This document shows, piece after piece, positions 43,937 through 53,203 of a DNA stretch of 57,283 nucleotides. This DNA is from Flavobacteriia bacterium (GTDB taxonomy: Bacteria; Bacteroidota; Bacteroidia; Flavobacteriales; Schleiferiaceae). Under the pieces are notes generated by a model. The model saw nothing but the letters and a program-made list of their open reading frames with translations, did no database searches and had not been told where the DNA came from. The position numbers and the translations under genes are program-made. Location: NCBI GenBank assembly GCA_013373425.1, contig JABXHW010000019.1, positions 1-57,283 of the forward strand, read 5' to 3'. Position 1 is the first letter of the stretch; every line of letters begins with the position of its first letter.

Positions 43937-44416
43937 TTAGATAAACATGTGTAGGTCTTTGTTTTCCTGTGAATCTCCCACCATCTCTTGAAGGCGCTTG
44001 CGGAGCTTTTCACGTTTGCCTGTCGACAAGAAGCTAATTGGGAAACGGAAGCTCTTCACTCCGTTTTGATGTAGTACGTTTAACACTAGATAGCTTCTAA
44101 GGCGTCTCTTTTCAAAAGTGAACTTCACTAGGTTTCCTCGGTTGACCATAATCTTGCGATCCAACCAATGTCCGATAGAAATTCCACTCGTGATTTCTAG
44201 AAATTCGCCTTCTTCGTTGAACTTGAAAATTGGCTTTCCAAAAAGGAGGTAAACCAATGCAACGAGGATGATATTTACTGCGAAGAGATATCCCCAAAAC
44301 CATTCATTAACGGTGCCGCTGATTCGAGCTAAAATGAAGTCCATCACGGAAATGAGGACAAGAGCTCCTAGGGTTATCCAAAAATGCGGTCGAATATTGG
44401 TGTTGGTGATTTTCAT
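43937..44416 (-). CDS. Small membrane protein of unknown function
   Basis: A 159-residue protein with two transmembrane helices close to the N-terminus (HFWITLGALVLISVMDFIL and FWGYLFAVNIILVALVYLLF) and a basic cytoplasmic C-terminal half with beta-strand character (FNEEGEFLEITSGISIG, LVKFTFEKRRLRSYLVLNVL). The general form recalls two-helix proteins with a PH-like tail, but I cannot name the family. It has its own terminator downstream, and the upstream region carries an 11-bp inverted repeat (44496-44544). Confidence 0.75.
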   Translation of the reverse strand: MKITNTNIRPHFWITLGALVLISVMDFILARISGTVNEWFWGYLFAVNIILVALVYLLFGKPIFKFNEEGEFLEITSGISIGHWLDRKIMVNRGNLVKFTFEKRRLRSYLVLNVLHQNGVKSFRFPISFLSTGKREKLRKRLQEMVGDSQENKDLHMFI

Positions 44417-44495
44417 AATACTTCTGCAGTGTTTATTTCTAGTTTAAGTGGTTGTATATAAGATACTTTAAATATACGGACGAAAAAAGTGTGCC

Positions 44496-44544
44496 AACCT
44501 TTCGGTTATGTATAGGTAGTAACGAAAGAAATTACCGAAAGGTT
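44496..44544. repeat. 11-bp perfect inverted repeat
   Basis: AACCTTTCGGT (44496-44506) and ACCGAAAGGTT (44534-44544) are perfect inverted copies with 27 bp between them. It lies between the FAD oxidoreductase stop and the start of the small membrane protein gene. On the minus strand TTTTTT follows about 8 nt after it, so it could be a large terminator or an operator. Confidence 0.55.
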
Positions 44545-44582
44545 TGCGTGAGGGAAAGAAAAATGTTGAGGGTGAGTTGGTT

Positions 44583-44625
44583 ACCTAGTGACCTAGTGAT
44601 CTGGTGACCTGGTGGTCTGATAGTC
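44583..44625. repeat. Degenerate octamer tandem repeat
   Basis: Five imperfect copies of an 8-bp unit (cctagtga, cctagtga, tctggtga, cctggtgg, tctgatag) lie just after the FAD oxidoreductase gene. A related run in inverted orientation (gttactagctcaccagctcac) follows at 44660-44680. Confidence 0.7.
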
Positions 44626-44684
44626 TTATGGTATAGTGACCAGACTTCCGGCTAACTAGGTTACTAGCTCACCAGCTCACTTCC

Positions 44685-45905
44685 TTACAAAGCTACCTTC
44701 CTAAAAATATCTCCGTAGAACTTTCTCTTTGAGATGGTCCTGAGAATAGCATTAGGATTCAAGCCAGTATAGATCAGTTGATGAATAGCGGCATTTTGGA
44801 GAAGGCGTTTTACAACGAAGTTAGCCACAACAGGCTTTTTCATGAGTCGAGCTGCGAATATGCTAAATCGCATTTCTCCCATCATCCTGCGCTTGATTTC
44901 GGCATCGTAAGCCTTGTTGAAGGCCGCGTCAAACTGGTTGACTTTGAAGGCTTCTTGGATGTGATCGGCAGCTATTCGAGCACTTCGGATGGCGTTACCA
45001 ATTCCCTCTCCGGTGAAGGGGTCAATAAGATGACCTGCATCTCCGAGAAGGAGGTATCGGTCGCCACTTCTCGACAGTTTTCTCGAGCCCAGAGGAAGTC
45101 CCATTCCCTTGATGGTTTCCAGGGCCTTCGCATCTGCAAATCGGGGGGCTAAAACCGGACTTGTCTTTAAGGCGTGTTCCAGGACTTGCTTGAGATTGAC
45201 TTTCTTTTCGCTGATGTAGGAACTCAACATTCCAATGCCCACATTGGCTCGATTGCCCGGCAGGGGAATGATCCACAGATACCCAGGTAGAATCTCTTTT
45301 AGGAAGTGGAGCTCCACATCGTGGGCAAGGCCGGTTACGTTTTCGAAGTACACCCGAAGCCCTGCATAATGATGGTCTCTGTCGATTCGAATTCCACCTA
45401 ACTGACTTGCCACAACTGAATGCGCTCCATCGGCACCCACAACCATTTTGGCCTTGATTTCAGTCCCATCACCAAGAACAAGAAGGTGGTGGTTTTTATC
45501 GCTTTTGATCTCGGTTACTCCGCTGCCGGTGAAGGTCTCTACATTGCTCTTCTTGGCCGCGTTTTGAAACAGAAGGTTGTCGAAATCCGTTCGTGTTGAA
45601 GAATATGAATGGAGATCCGGATTGTGAAATCGAACTGTCGCTTCTTCGTTGTTGGGCGCGACGATCTTCACCCCATTGCAGAAGAGTTTCTCCTGTAAAC
45701 TCATGTACTCCTCGGCGATGTTGCCGGGCAGCACTTTCAGCTGATTGTAGATATCAGGACTCAGTCCGTCTCCACACACTTTATCCCTCGGGAACTCAGA
45801 TTTATCGATTAATGCGACCTTTAAGTTGGACTCAGATAAGCAGATAGCTGCAGTAGCTCCTGCGGGTCCGGCACCAACAATCACAACATCGAAATTTAGG
45901 TCCAT
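44685..45905 (-). CDS. FAD-dependent geranylgeranyl-reductase-like oxidoreductase
   Basis: A 406-residue flavoprotein with the dinucleotide motif GAGPAGATAA at residues 11-20, the second FAD motif VVGADGAHSVVASQL and a third block LLLGDAGHLIDPFTGEGIGNA. The layout is that of the geranylgeranyl reductase / digeranylgeranylglycerophospholipid reductase branch of the PHBH fold. In bacteria these reduce isoprenoid or other polyunsaturated chains; a carotenoid or quinone substrate is possible. It diverges from tadA across a short repeat-rich region. A TATCATTG -7-like element (minus strand) lies 24 nt upstream. Confidence 0.85.
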   Translation of the reverse strand: MDLNFDVVIVGAGPAGATAAICLSESNLKVALIDKSEFPRDKVCGDGLSPDIYNQLKVLPGNIAEEYMSLQEKLFCNGVKIVAPNNEEATVRFHNPDLHSYSSTRTDFDNLLFQNAAKKSNVETFTGSGVTEIKSDKNHHLLVLGDGTEIKAKMVVGADGAHSVVASQLGGIRIDRDHHYAGLRVYFENVTGLAHDVELHFLKEILPGYLWIIPLPGNRANVGIGMLSSYISEKKVNLKQVLEHALKTSPVLAPRFADAKALETIKGMGLPLGSRKLSRSGDRYLLLGDAGHLIDPFTGEGIGNAIRSARIAADHIQEAFKVNQFDAAFNKAYDAEIKRRMMGEMRFSIFAARLMKKPVVANFVVKRLLQNAAIHQLIYTGLNPNAILRTISKRKFYGDIFRKVAL

Positions 45906-46080
45906 TAATGGGAGGAGTTAAGGTGGAGCAATGATACGGAAAGTGAGGGAAAGTGGGAAGACTATGGACTGAGGACTGAGGGCGGAGGAATCAAGCGTAT
46001 TTCCCCAATTGTTGAGTTGGGCACCTCCGTACCAACGTCCGCACGCACCCACGTCCCTACGTATCCCTATCTTCGCCTTC

Positions 46081-46527
46081 ATGGAACTCGACCTCTATTC
46101 TGATGAGCGCTTTATGCGCGAAGCCATCAAGGAAGCTGTTAAAGCTTGGGACTTAGATGAGGTGCCTGTAGGCGCTGTGGTTGTCAGCAACAATCGCATC
46201 ATAGCACGGGCCCACAATCTTACTGAGCAACTTCAGGATGTTACGGCTCATGCCGAAATGCAAGCCATCACCGCAGCAGCAAACCACCTTGGAGCAAAGT
46301 ACCTCACCGATTGCACCCTCTTTGTCACTTTGGAACCTTGTCCGATGTGCGCCGGCGCCCTCTTTTGGTCGCAAGTAGGAAGAGTAGTTTACGGTGCCAG
46401 TGATCCCAAACGAGGCTTCGTGAAAGAAGGGGGGAAGCTTCACCCAAAGACTGAAATTGTTTCTGGAGTTGAGGCGGAAGCATGCTCAGATTTGTTGGTG
46501 GAGTTCTTTCGAAAGAAGAGGAAGTAG
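46081..46527 (+). CDS. tadA: tRNA-specific adenosine deaminase
   Basis: A 148-residue deaminase that converts A34 to inosine in a tRNA anticodon. The zinc site is HAE (VTAHAEMQAI) and PCPMC (LEPCPMCAGALFW), with the family marker GAVVV and ASDPKRG following. The ATG at 46081 gives the usual start; a longer frame runs through GC-rich repeat sequence. A -7-like element TATCTTCG (46068-46075) lies 5 nt before it. Its last five codons and stop lie within a 50-bp sequence repeated at 52026-52075. Confidence 0.94.
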   Translation: MELDLYSDERFMREAIKEAVKAWDLDEVPVGAVVVSNNRIIARAHNLTEQLQDVTAHAEMQAITAAANHLGAKYLTDCTLFVTLEPCPMCAGALFWSQVGRVVYGASDPKRGFVKEGGKLHPKTEIVSGVEAEACSDLLVEFFRKKRK

Positions 46528-46562
46528 GGAGTTGGCGGATGGTTAGTGGCAACTGGCAACTA
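46513..46562. repeat. 50-bp dispersed repeat, copy A
   Basis: Identical to 52026-52075 in 47 of 50 positions by eye. It begins inside the 3' end of tadA and covers its stop codon. The two copies are in the same orientation. Confidence 0.8.
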
Positions 46563-46603
46563 GCTTTGGAGGAGATTCACTGTCGCCCTCAATTTCTCCA
46601 CAC

Positions 46604-49429
46604 TTACCGAATTACTCGGAAAACAACATTTTCACCATTCTCAAATCGAACTCTAACTAAATAGAGTCCATGAGGTTTTGGTAGGAGAATACCTGAATCT
46701 TGCTCGTATGAAGATTGACTCGATATAGTCCTTCCTCGTGCATCTAGAACTTCAACGGCCTGAATATTAGTCAAGCTTAAGGATGACGATAGATATACTT
46801 TTCCAGGGCTCGGGTTAGGATATAATCGAAGCTGATTCGCAATCTGTTCCTTCACTCCGATATCCGCTACTGTCACGCAATTCGACGTGTCATTGCAAAA
46901 ACCATTATCAATTACAACAGCATAGGTCCCGTTAGTATCTGGAATAAAATGCGTTGTATCTGCTGCGTTAGATATAGGTAACCCTGAACTACAATCTATC
47001 CATTGGAATTGCGCCTGCTGAGGCAATACACTAATGGCCCCGTTTATGTAGGCAGCAAATGTGAAGATCCGTTCGAATTGAAGGTCTAGTTGAACTATAC
47101 TGTCACAGCCATTCGCGGCCGAAAGCGTAGCACGCACTATTGTGTCTTGAAAGTATACGTTCCCATCAATCCATGGAAAAGAAGAACAGACCACAGTGTC
47201 AATGAAAGTGGTGTCAGGAATTTCGAGTTTGTCGAAGTCAAGACGAACTAGACTATCGCATTGAAAGCGAGAGGTGAGTGCAATCCATGGAGTAACCGTA
47301 TCGGTGCTATAGGTATTGCCATCTACAGCCCAAATAATCGAATCACAGGATGAAAGTGACACAGTTACACTGTCTGACTGATTAAGCAGCGTGAAGTGTA
47401 AAGTGTATGTACTATCGCAGTTGGCTTCTTTGTAGAAGTTTATAATGGAGGAGGTGTCCGACGAATAAGTGTTTCCATCAATCCAGGTGTAGGGCAGACA
47501 GGATTGAACGGAATCTACTTGATGGAAGGAAGGGACGACCTTCACGATGTAGATTATAGTGCTATCTGCTCCAAACCTGTTGGTTAGTTGGGCAGTATAA
47601 GTGGACGAAAAAGGATAATAGACGCCCAAGAACAACAACGAATCACATACAGAGAACTTGTCAATTTCATAGTTAGACAAGAGCTGGCTTTCGGCGGCAC
47701 CTCTATCGCGAATTCCGTTAAAGATGGAATCGTTCTGTGCAGGCCTGAAATCTGCTCTGTTGCCTGAATTTGCGGCTTTGCTTCCTGCTTGAGGAATCAT
47801 GCAGAATACTCCATTGCCTGCATCGGAAAGAACGCCTAGGTTGGCATCCGAAAGCGAAGCGTTATCAATATCCGTATAATGAGGATTTGTGCTTATCTCC
47901 GGTCCATAGATGTTATAGCCATTACTAATAATTGGTAACGACCCTGAACCAGATATTGGTTGTACCGCTTGTAGCGCGGACCCATGATTTAGAATTATGG
48001 AGCTAGATACGGCCATAGAGTCAATGGAAGAATGGTAAATCAGGTTGGCAAGTGATGTAGCGTGGTTTCCATAGATGGTGCTATTTTGAATCTGGATAAT
48101 GCCTCTATTCAAGTAAGAAAACCCACCATTTACAGCCTGATTGTGTGCAATAGTGCTTTGTCGAATTCGGACGTGGGTTCCAATAGGAAATTGACTCGTC
48201 GAAATTGCGCCTCCGTTATTTCCAGAACTATTATGGGCTAGTGTCGTGCGAATGACGAAAAGGTCATCTGATACGGAAAACACACCGCCTCCACTTGATA
48301 CAGCTACATTCGAGTCGATTAGGCACCCGTTTATTATCGTTCTAGAGCGCGAAGAAATTCCACCACCTATACTGGCATGATTGCTTCTAATCGTTGTGCG
48401 AAGAACATCAACACCATACGTGGTGATCCCTCCCCCCGTGTTTGCATGATTTTGCCTGAACACACAGTCCTCGACTCTTCCCTTTCCGGGCAAGTCTAAT
48501 CTCAAAAAGGCCCCACCCCCAGAAGAGCCAGGTGAACCGCAAAAGTTTCTTTGAAACTCAGAGTTGCTCAAGATAAGGGTGCTATCTGCCCATACAGACA
48601 CTCCACCTGATAGAAAAATTGAGTAGTTGTTCTCAAAGAGGCAAGAATCAATATGAACGTGATCAACGTTGATTACTCGAACGCCAGTTCCTCGCTCATT
48701 TGTCGCAGAATCTCCATTGTCTCTAAATACACTCCGATATACATCGAGCCTGGAATTGTTGTCGTTGCTGATACAAACGTTCAAGTTGTTTCGAAATACA
48801 CAATCTACTATTTCCAAAGTGCCCATTCCAACGGTCTTAACGGCACCATTGCCTGGAGAATTCTGTCCGCTGGTATTATTGAAGATCTCACAATCCTCTA
48901 ATCGAACAAGATCAAGTGAGTTGAAGACTCCTTGATTTACGAATCCAAAGATCACGGAGCCCCCTCTATGGGCGTAACTATTAGAAATATTACACTGGCT
49001 CACGACTACTGATGAAGCCCCACCAATGAAAATGCTACCACCTTGGTTGTCGGTTGTGTTCGGAGTGCTTCCGTTTATCATGTCGAGATTTATGATCCGT
49101 ACATGGCGTTGGGTGTCGGAGCCAAAGACGTTAATGACAAATATTCGGTTCAGACCTTGTCCATTAAGCACTACACGATGTCCGTTATATTCTACTCCGA
49201 GTATGGTGAGGGGCTTGTTGATTTGGAAGTTCAGATTACCTGCGATTACAGCATTTCCTCCACTTAAAAGAATGGTGTCAAAAGTGATTGTGTCATTAGG
49301 GGATGCGTTGGTAATGGCAGAATCTAAACTGCCAGGGCCGGTCACATTTACGGTGGTGACAACTAGAGAAGATGCCTCAGCAGAGTATGCGGCCAACAAG
49401 AGCACCAGAGAAAAGAGCAATTTGTGCAT
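46604..49429 (-). CDS. Right-handed beta-helix protein with CDS repeats and T9SS signal
   Basis: A 941-residue secreted protein. After a signal peptide (YSAEASS, about residue 20), residues 25-580 form a right-handed parallel beta-helix of the polymorphic outer-membrane-like kind (many short strands, GGA/GGG turns, NNTSGQNSPGNGAV). A short GIRDRGAAES motif closes it. From about 590 come four repeats of about 45 residues ending in CDS (SCLPYTWIDGNTY, NGCDSIVQLDLQFE), then a QWIDC/NGTYAV module and the T9SS sorting domain (LRLYPNPSPGKVYL). The 3'-end order is shared with two nearby proteins. It follows the related gene by 21 bp. Confidence 0.85.
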   Translation of the reverse strand: MHKLLFSLVLLLAAYSAEASSLVVTTVNVTGPGSLDSAITNASPNDTITFDTILLSGGNAVIAGNLNFQINKPLTILGVEYNGHRVVLNGQGLNRIFVINVFGSDTQRHVRIINLDMINGSTPNTTDNQGGSIFIGGASSVVVSQCNISNSYAHRGGSVIFGFVNQGVFNSLDLVRLEDCEIFNNTSGQNSPGNGAVKTVGMGTLEIVDCVFRNNLNVCISNDNNSRLDVYRSVFRDNGDSATNERGTGVRVINVDHVHIDSCLFENNYSIFLSGGVSVWADSTLILSNSEFQRNFCGSPGSSGGGAFLRLDLPGKGRVEDCVFRQNHANTGGGITTYGVDVLRTTIRSNHASIGGGISSRSRTIINGCLIDSNVAVSSGGGVFSVSDDLFVIRTTLAHNSSGNNGGAISTSQFPIGTHVRIRQSTIAHNQAVNGGFSYLNRGIIQIQNSTIYGNHATSLANLIYHSSIDSMAVSSSIILNHGSALQAVQPISGSGSLPIISNGYNIYGPEISTNPHYTDIDNASLSDANLGVLSDAGNGVFCMIPQAGSKAANSGNRADFRPAQNDSIFNGIRDRGAAESQLLSNYEIDKFSVCDSLLFLGVYYPFSSTYTAQLTNRFGADSTIIYIVKVVPSFHQVDSVQSCLPYTWIDGNTYSSDTSSIINFYKEANCDSTYTLHFTLLNQSDSVTVSLSSCDSIIWAVDGNTYSTDTVTPWIALTSRFQCDSLVRLDFDKLEIPDTTFIDTVVCSSFPWIDGNVYFQDTIVRATLSAANGCDSIVQLDLQFERIFTFAAYINGAISVLPQQAQFQWIDCSSGLPISNAADTTHFIPDTNGTYAVVIDNGFCNDTSNCVTVADIGVKEQIANQLRLYPNPSPGKVYLSSSLSLTNIQAVEVLDARGRTISSQSSYEQDSGILLPKPHGLYLVRVRFENGENVVFRVIR

Positions 49430-49450
49430 CAAAAGGAGAATTGTTTAGGC

Positions 49451-51991
49451 TTAGAGAACCCGAACTTTTTTGGTGATGAAGTTTTGATCGGTACTTGAAA
49501 TTTGTACCAAGTAAAGTCCGGGGTGGACAGGCATTTGAATAGATTCTCCAAGAGAAAAGTCACTAGCTTCTAAAAGCTTCCTACCTGATAAGTCGGATAT
49601 AATTAGTTGAACTGTACCGCTGCCAGACTGGCCAATCGTAATCATGCCATTGGAAGTGGGATTTGGGTAGAGAAGAACATCTGCGAGTTCTTCCTCAGAA
49701 AGTCCTATCCCAGATACTTGGATGCAGTGGGTAAAATATGAGCATCCTCCATCGAGAATTCTTGCGCGATACATTCCGTTCCACGGAGGGCTTAATGAAT
49801 CGGCATTAGGCGCGTTAAAAACAGGAACTAATGAACCATTGTCGCAATGGAACCATTCGATGCTCGCCCCTGGGTTAAAAGTTTGTATCACTGATCCATC
49901 CCAATGAATTGAATCAAGAAGTGATCTGAAATGAACGTTGAGTGTTACTAAACTATCACATCCATGAATAGACGTGAAGAGGTGACTCACCGTGGTGTCG
50001 CTGAAATAAGTATTGCTATCAGCCCAGGTAAAAGAGACGCAAGTGTCTACATATTGCAAGACGTTGTAGGATTGGTATATAGTGTCTATTGTCATGAGAT
50101 GAACACTATCTGTCCCATGTTGATTGGTTCCTCTGAAAGTTAATGTAGTCGTGTAATCATACCATACTCCGTCAAAGGTGATGGAGTCACATGGACTCAC
50201 TGTCTCCACAATAAAGTTCTCCGTGCGCAGAGATTCTGCTGCTCCTCTATCTCTTCGACCTTGACGTATGCTGTCGTTCTGAGGTAAGGATAAATCGTTT
50301 AAGTCTCCTGAATTGATTGCGGGACTTCGAAATAATGGTAAAAGATATGTAGTTGAACCTGCGAGAATAGCGGTTGTGTCCAAACGGATGGAGTCGTTCT
50401 GTAAACTGAGAAGGTCTGTGGAGTGAGGAATTGTAACCGTCACTCCGGGCTCAAGAATATTATACCCTTCTGATACAAAGTGAGTTGTAATGGTAGTGTC
50501 TGCCCTCGGATCTAGATAGAACAAAGCTGAAGAAGGACCTTGCTCTAGGATTACAGAACCTCTGTACAGAATAGTGTCAGTATCCTTGTGATGTATAAGT
50601 TCGCTGATAGGAGCTCTGTTCCCAAAAATGGTGGAATTGATGAACCGGATGCTACCTTCATGATGTGAGCCAACCCCTCCACACGCTGAGCTGTTATAGG
50701 CAATTGTAGATTCTCTGAAGTTGATATAGTCATCTCGATAGCTGCGCAGGTCTGAGTAGTAAGCTCCCCCCAATCCGGCACAAGAATTAAAATTGATGCT
50801 TGATCGAGTGACGTCCAACTTGCAGTTTTCAACATAGAGCGCACCTCCGCGACTTTGAGCATGGTTCGAGTCAATTTGACAATTTGTGATTGAAAAATCA
50901 GGATTAGAGGTAGAAGTGACTTCAAGATAAACTGCTCCACCAAGGCTAGCTGAATTGCCCACCATGGTTGAATTGCGAACGTGTCCCCAGTTCTCTATAA
51001 ATATGGCACCCCCTCTTATACCTCCATTATTATTGCGGAATGTACAGGAGTCAATAAAACTGTTGCCATTGTACATGCCTCTCATCCTAAGTGCGGTTCC
51101 TCCTGTATAATTATCTTCAAAATGACAATTAGAAACTAAAATGCTTTGAGGATTGGAGTAATTAGATCCAACTGTCAAAGGAGCTCCTGTGTTTCTGTTG
51201 AACTCACAATCTTGGACATTCACAATAGACCCAGAAGCATGTAGGCAATTGGCAGATAAGACGATGTTGCTTCCAACGTGTTCGCCGTTATCGTAAAACT
51301 TGCAATTTCTTATGTCAACTTCATCTGCATTAATGTGAGCAATGGTCGATTCGTTCAAAGTGAAAGTGCAGTTCCTCATCTCCACATTAGACTGATTGAC
51401 AGTGAGCTCTATCACGCCTGATGCGTTAGGACTGTTTGATTCGAAATGACAGCTATCGAATACCGCACTTACACAATGAGAAGATGTGTCGGGATAAACA
51501 GAGATTGCGGCTGGTCGAAGCTGAGCGTCATTTTCGGTGAATCGAACCGACCTCAGATCCAAACTGTCCAACTTATAAATGAAAATACCACCTCCGCGCT
51601 GAGTGTAGAAGGATGGGCCGTGACCCCATCCGCGCTTTATCTCAATCTGCTCAAAAGTCACATTTCTACTCGGAGCATTTCTTGGAATGTCTATCGTGAA
51701 GATTCGTGAAGTGAGATTGCCGTCTAAGATCACTCTATGTCCATTCACTTCGGTTCCCTTGATGTATATACTCTTATTAATCAAGTAATCAAGGGAGTCC
51801 GAAATCACCATGTTAGTAACGGTGAGTAAGCTTTGCGAAAAGGTGATGGTGTCTCCAGAATTGGCTTGCGAAATCGCCTCACCCAAGGAGCCAGGCCCAT
51901 GTGGATTTATAGTAGTAACGGTCCACTGCCCCCAAGAGCAAAAAGGGAATAGTGCGGTAAAAAGAATAGCTGAGAGAGCTTTTTTGAGCAT
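49451..51991 (-). CDS. Right-handed beta-helix protein with CDS repeats and T9SS signal
   Basis: An 846-residue paralogue of the neighbouring downstream protein with the same order: signal peptide ending CSWGQ, a right-handed beta-helix (DTITFSQSLL, HRVILDGN, RGGGIFIYKLD), the RRDRGAAES linker, two CDS repeats (DTCVSFTWADSNTYFSDT, IHGCDSLVTLNVHFR), the WFHCDNG module and a T9SS sorting domain (VLLYPNPTSNGMIT). It starts a two-gene operon. A perfect TAnnTTTG promoter (52015-52008) lies 17 nt upstream. It probably acts as a surface or released adhesin-like protein. Confidence 0.85.
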   Translation of the reverse strand: MLKKALSAILFTALFPFCSWGQWTVTTINPHGPGSLGEAISQANSGDTITFSQSLLTVTNMVISDSLDYLINKSIYIKGTEVNGHRVILDGNLTSRIFTIDIPRNAPSRNVTFEQIEIKRGWGHGPSFYTQRGGGIFIYKLDSLDLRSVRFTENDAQLRPAAISVYPDTSSHCVSAVFDSCHFESNSPNASGVIELTVNQSNVEMRNCTFTLNESTIAHINADEVDIRNCKFYDNGEHVGSNIVLSANCLHASGSIVNVQDCEFNRNTGAPLTVGSNYSNPQSILVSNCHFEDNYTGGTALRMRGMYNGNSFIDSCTFRNNNGGIRGGAIFIENWGHVRNSTMVGNSASLGGAVYLEVTSTSNPDFSITNCQIDSNHAQSRGGALYVENCKLDVTRSSINFNSCAGLGGAYYSDLRSYRDDYINFRESTIAYNSSACGGVGSHHEGSIRFINSTIFGNRAPISELIHHKDTDTILYRGSVILEQGPSSALFYLDPRADTTITTHFVSEGYNILEPGVTVTIPHSTDLLSLQNDSIRLDTTAILAGSTTYLLPLFRSPAINSGDLNDLSLPQNDSIRQGRRDRGAAESLRTENFIVETVSPCDSITFDGVWYDYTTTLTFRGTNQHGTDSVHLMTIDTIYQSYNVLQYVDTCVSFTWADSNTYFSDTTVSHLFTSIHGCDSLVTLNVHFRSLLDSIHWDGSVIQTFNPGASIEWFHCDNGSLVPVFNAPNADSLSPPWNGMYRARILDGGCSYFTHCIQVSGIGLSEEELADVLLYPNPTSNGMITIGQSGSGTVQLIISDLSGRKLLEASDFSLGESIQMPVHPGLYLVQISSTDQNFITKKVRVL

Positions 51992-52007
51992 GGTCCGAGA
52001 TTTGACT

Positions 52008-52015
52008 CAAAGATA
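52008..52015 (-). promoter_or_regulatory. Promoter -7 element of the beta-helix operon
   Basis: Reads TATCTTTG on the minus strand, a perfect TAnnTTTG, 17 nt before the ATG at 51991. The expected -33 region falls in the repeat starting at 52026. Confidence 0.55.
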
Positions 52016-52025
52016 TGAAAAGGAG

Positions 52026-52075
52026 AAGAAGAGGAAGTAGAGAGTTGGCGGGTGGTTAGTGGCAATTGGCAACTA
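52026..52075. repeat. 50-bp dispersed repeat, copy B
   Basis: Matches 46513-46562 at 47 of 50 positions, same orientation. It lies directly upstream of the beta-helix operon promoter. Confidence 0.8.
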
Positions 52076-52102
52076 CCTCTGTTGGAGATACAGTTCGTAG
52101 CC

Positions 52103-52174
52103 CACGCCCTCACGTCCCTTCGTCCGTACGTCCCCACCTCAAATAGTGCGTGAATCGCGTCGAAAATTCAGCGC
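52103..52174. repeat. 72-bp intergenic repeat, copy 1
   Basis: Shares a 17-bp block (52103-52119) and an identical 32-bp block (52143-52174) with 56276-56346, same order and orientation. It lies between divergent genes. Confidence 0.85.
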
Positions 52175-52293
52175 TATCAAAAATAAATTAGAGTTTGATT
52201 GTAACCCGTCAGCACAATGTTAAGCTTCCCCAAAAATGAAGACTTTCCCATTTCGAGACTGTATAACTGCTCACTACAACCAAAACTAGAGAC

Positions 52294-52920
52294 ATGATAC
52301 GTGTGCTCTTAATTATTGCTTATATTCTAATCACTGTTTCTTGTGCGAAGCATTCTGGAGGCAACACCTCTATCCAAATTGGCAACGACTCAGTTAGGAG
52401 CTATCACGATTCTTTGTTTCATTATCAGGATTTGAGAAGAAGTCGACCGGTAGATGAACTTCTACTTGCCAAAGAAGAAGTTCTGCGTGAAAATGAATTC
52501 TTTGAGGAGTATTTATTTGACCATGAGCAAGGTGAGAAGAATGCGATTTGGGCAGTATTTCAAGATTCTACTTTGCCTCCGCCTTATCGCTTTGGAATAA
52601 CGCACTGTAAAGACAAGAACGGTGAACTTATTGGATCGTGGCTGACCGTTCAGAGCGGTGATTCAGACGAGAGGCGGGTATATGCCTATGTTGTTCACTC
52701 AAACGCTTTTGGCAATTTCATAACCAGTTCTATCCAGATTGGTGAGCCCATTGAATTTGGCTACGCGCGAAAAAGCATGTTTTCATCACCAACATCTTCT
52801 GGATTGGTGCTCGGAACCTTTGAAGGGGATAGGGTCAAGGAGTTTATTTTTATCCAGACCGATGTGAGGTATTTTTTGTTCGACGAACGGTTTGAGATGA
52901 TAATTGAAGAATTGCTGTAG
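52294..52920 (+). CDS. Lipoprotein of unknown function
   Basis: A 208-residue protein with a lipobox (TVSC, Cys 17). The mature region begins Ser/Gly-rich and has no pattern I recognise, although repeated WLTVQSGD and EFIFIQTD strands suggest a beta-rich fold. It stands alone in a repeat-rich area, with an A/T-rich region and a short spacer (actagagac) before the ATG. Function unknown. Confidence 0.75.
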   Translation: MIRVLLIIAYILITVSCAKHSGGNTSIQIGNDSVRSYHDSLFHYQDLRRSRPVDELLLAKEEVLRENEFFEEYLFDHEQGEKNAIWAVFQDSTLPPPYRFGITHCKDKNGELIGSWLTVQSGDSDERRVYAYVVHSNAFGNFITSSIQIGEPIEFGYARKSMFSSPTSSGLVLGTFEGDRVKEFIFIQTDVRYFLFDERFEMIIEELL

Positions 52921-53203
52921 TATTCAGGGAATGTGTCGATTCGAGTAAACTATCGTGAGAATGAAGAACCTGGTCTGATTGTGCTGATTTTTCTGGAGCT
53001 GCTTATGGCGGTCCTAACCTAAGCCATTTTATCGGCATGTTTCTCTGCTGCTGATTTTAGTATGTCCATAGTTTCAGAATGACTAAGTTGAAGTGTGTTC
53101 GATACGATAGCTATGGGCGCGTCCATAGGGTTTAATTTCACTAGAGAATGGGAGAGGTCAATTTGGTTGTCTATTCTTATCTTGGCTGCAATAATTCTGT
53201 TAC

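Larger units (their letters stand above)
51992..52293. other. 302-bp divergent intergenic region
   Basis: Holds the promoter at 52008-52015, the 50-bp repeat and the 72-bp repeat, then an A/T-rich stretch before the lipoprotein gene at 52294. No protein gene was seen. Confidence 0.65.
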
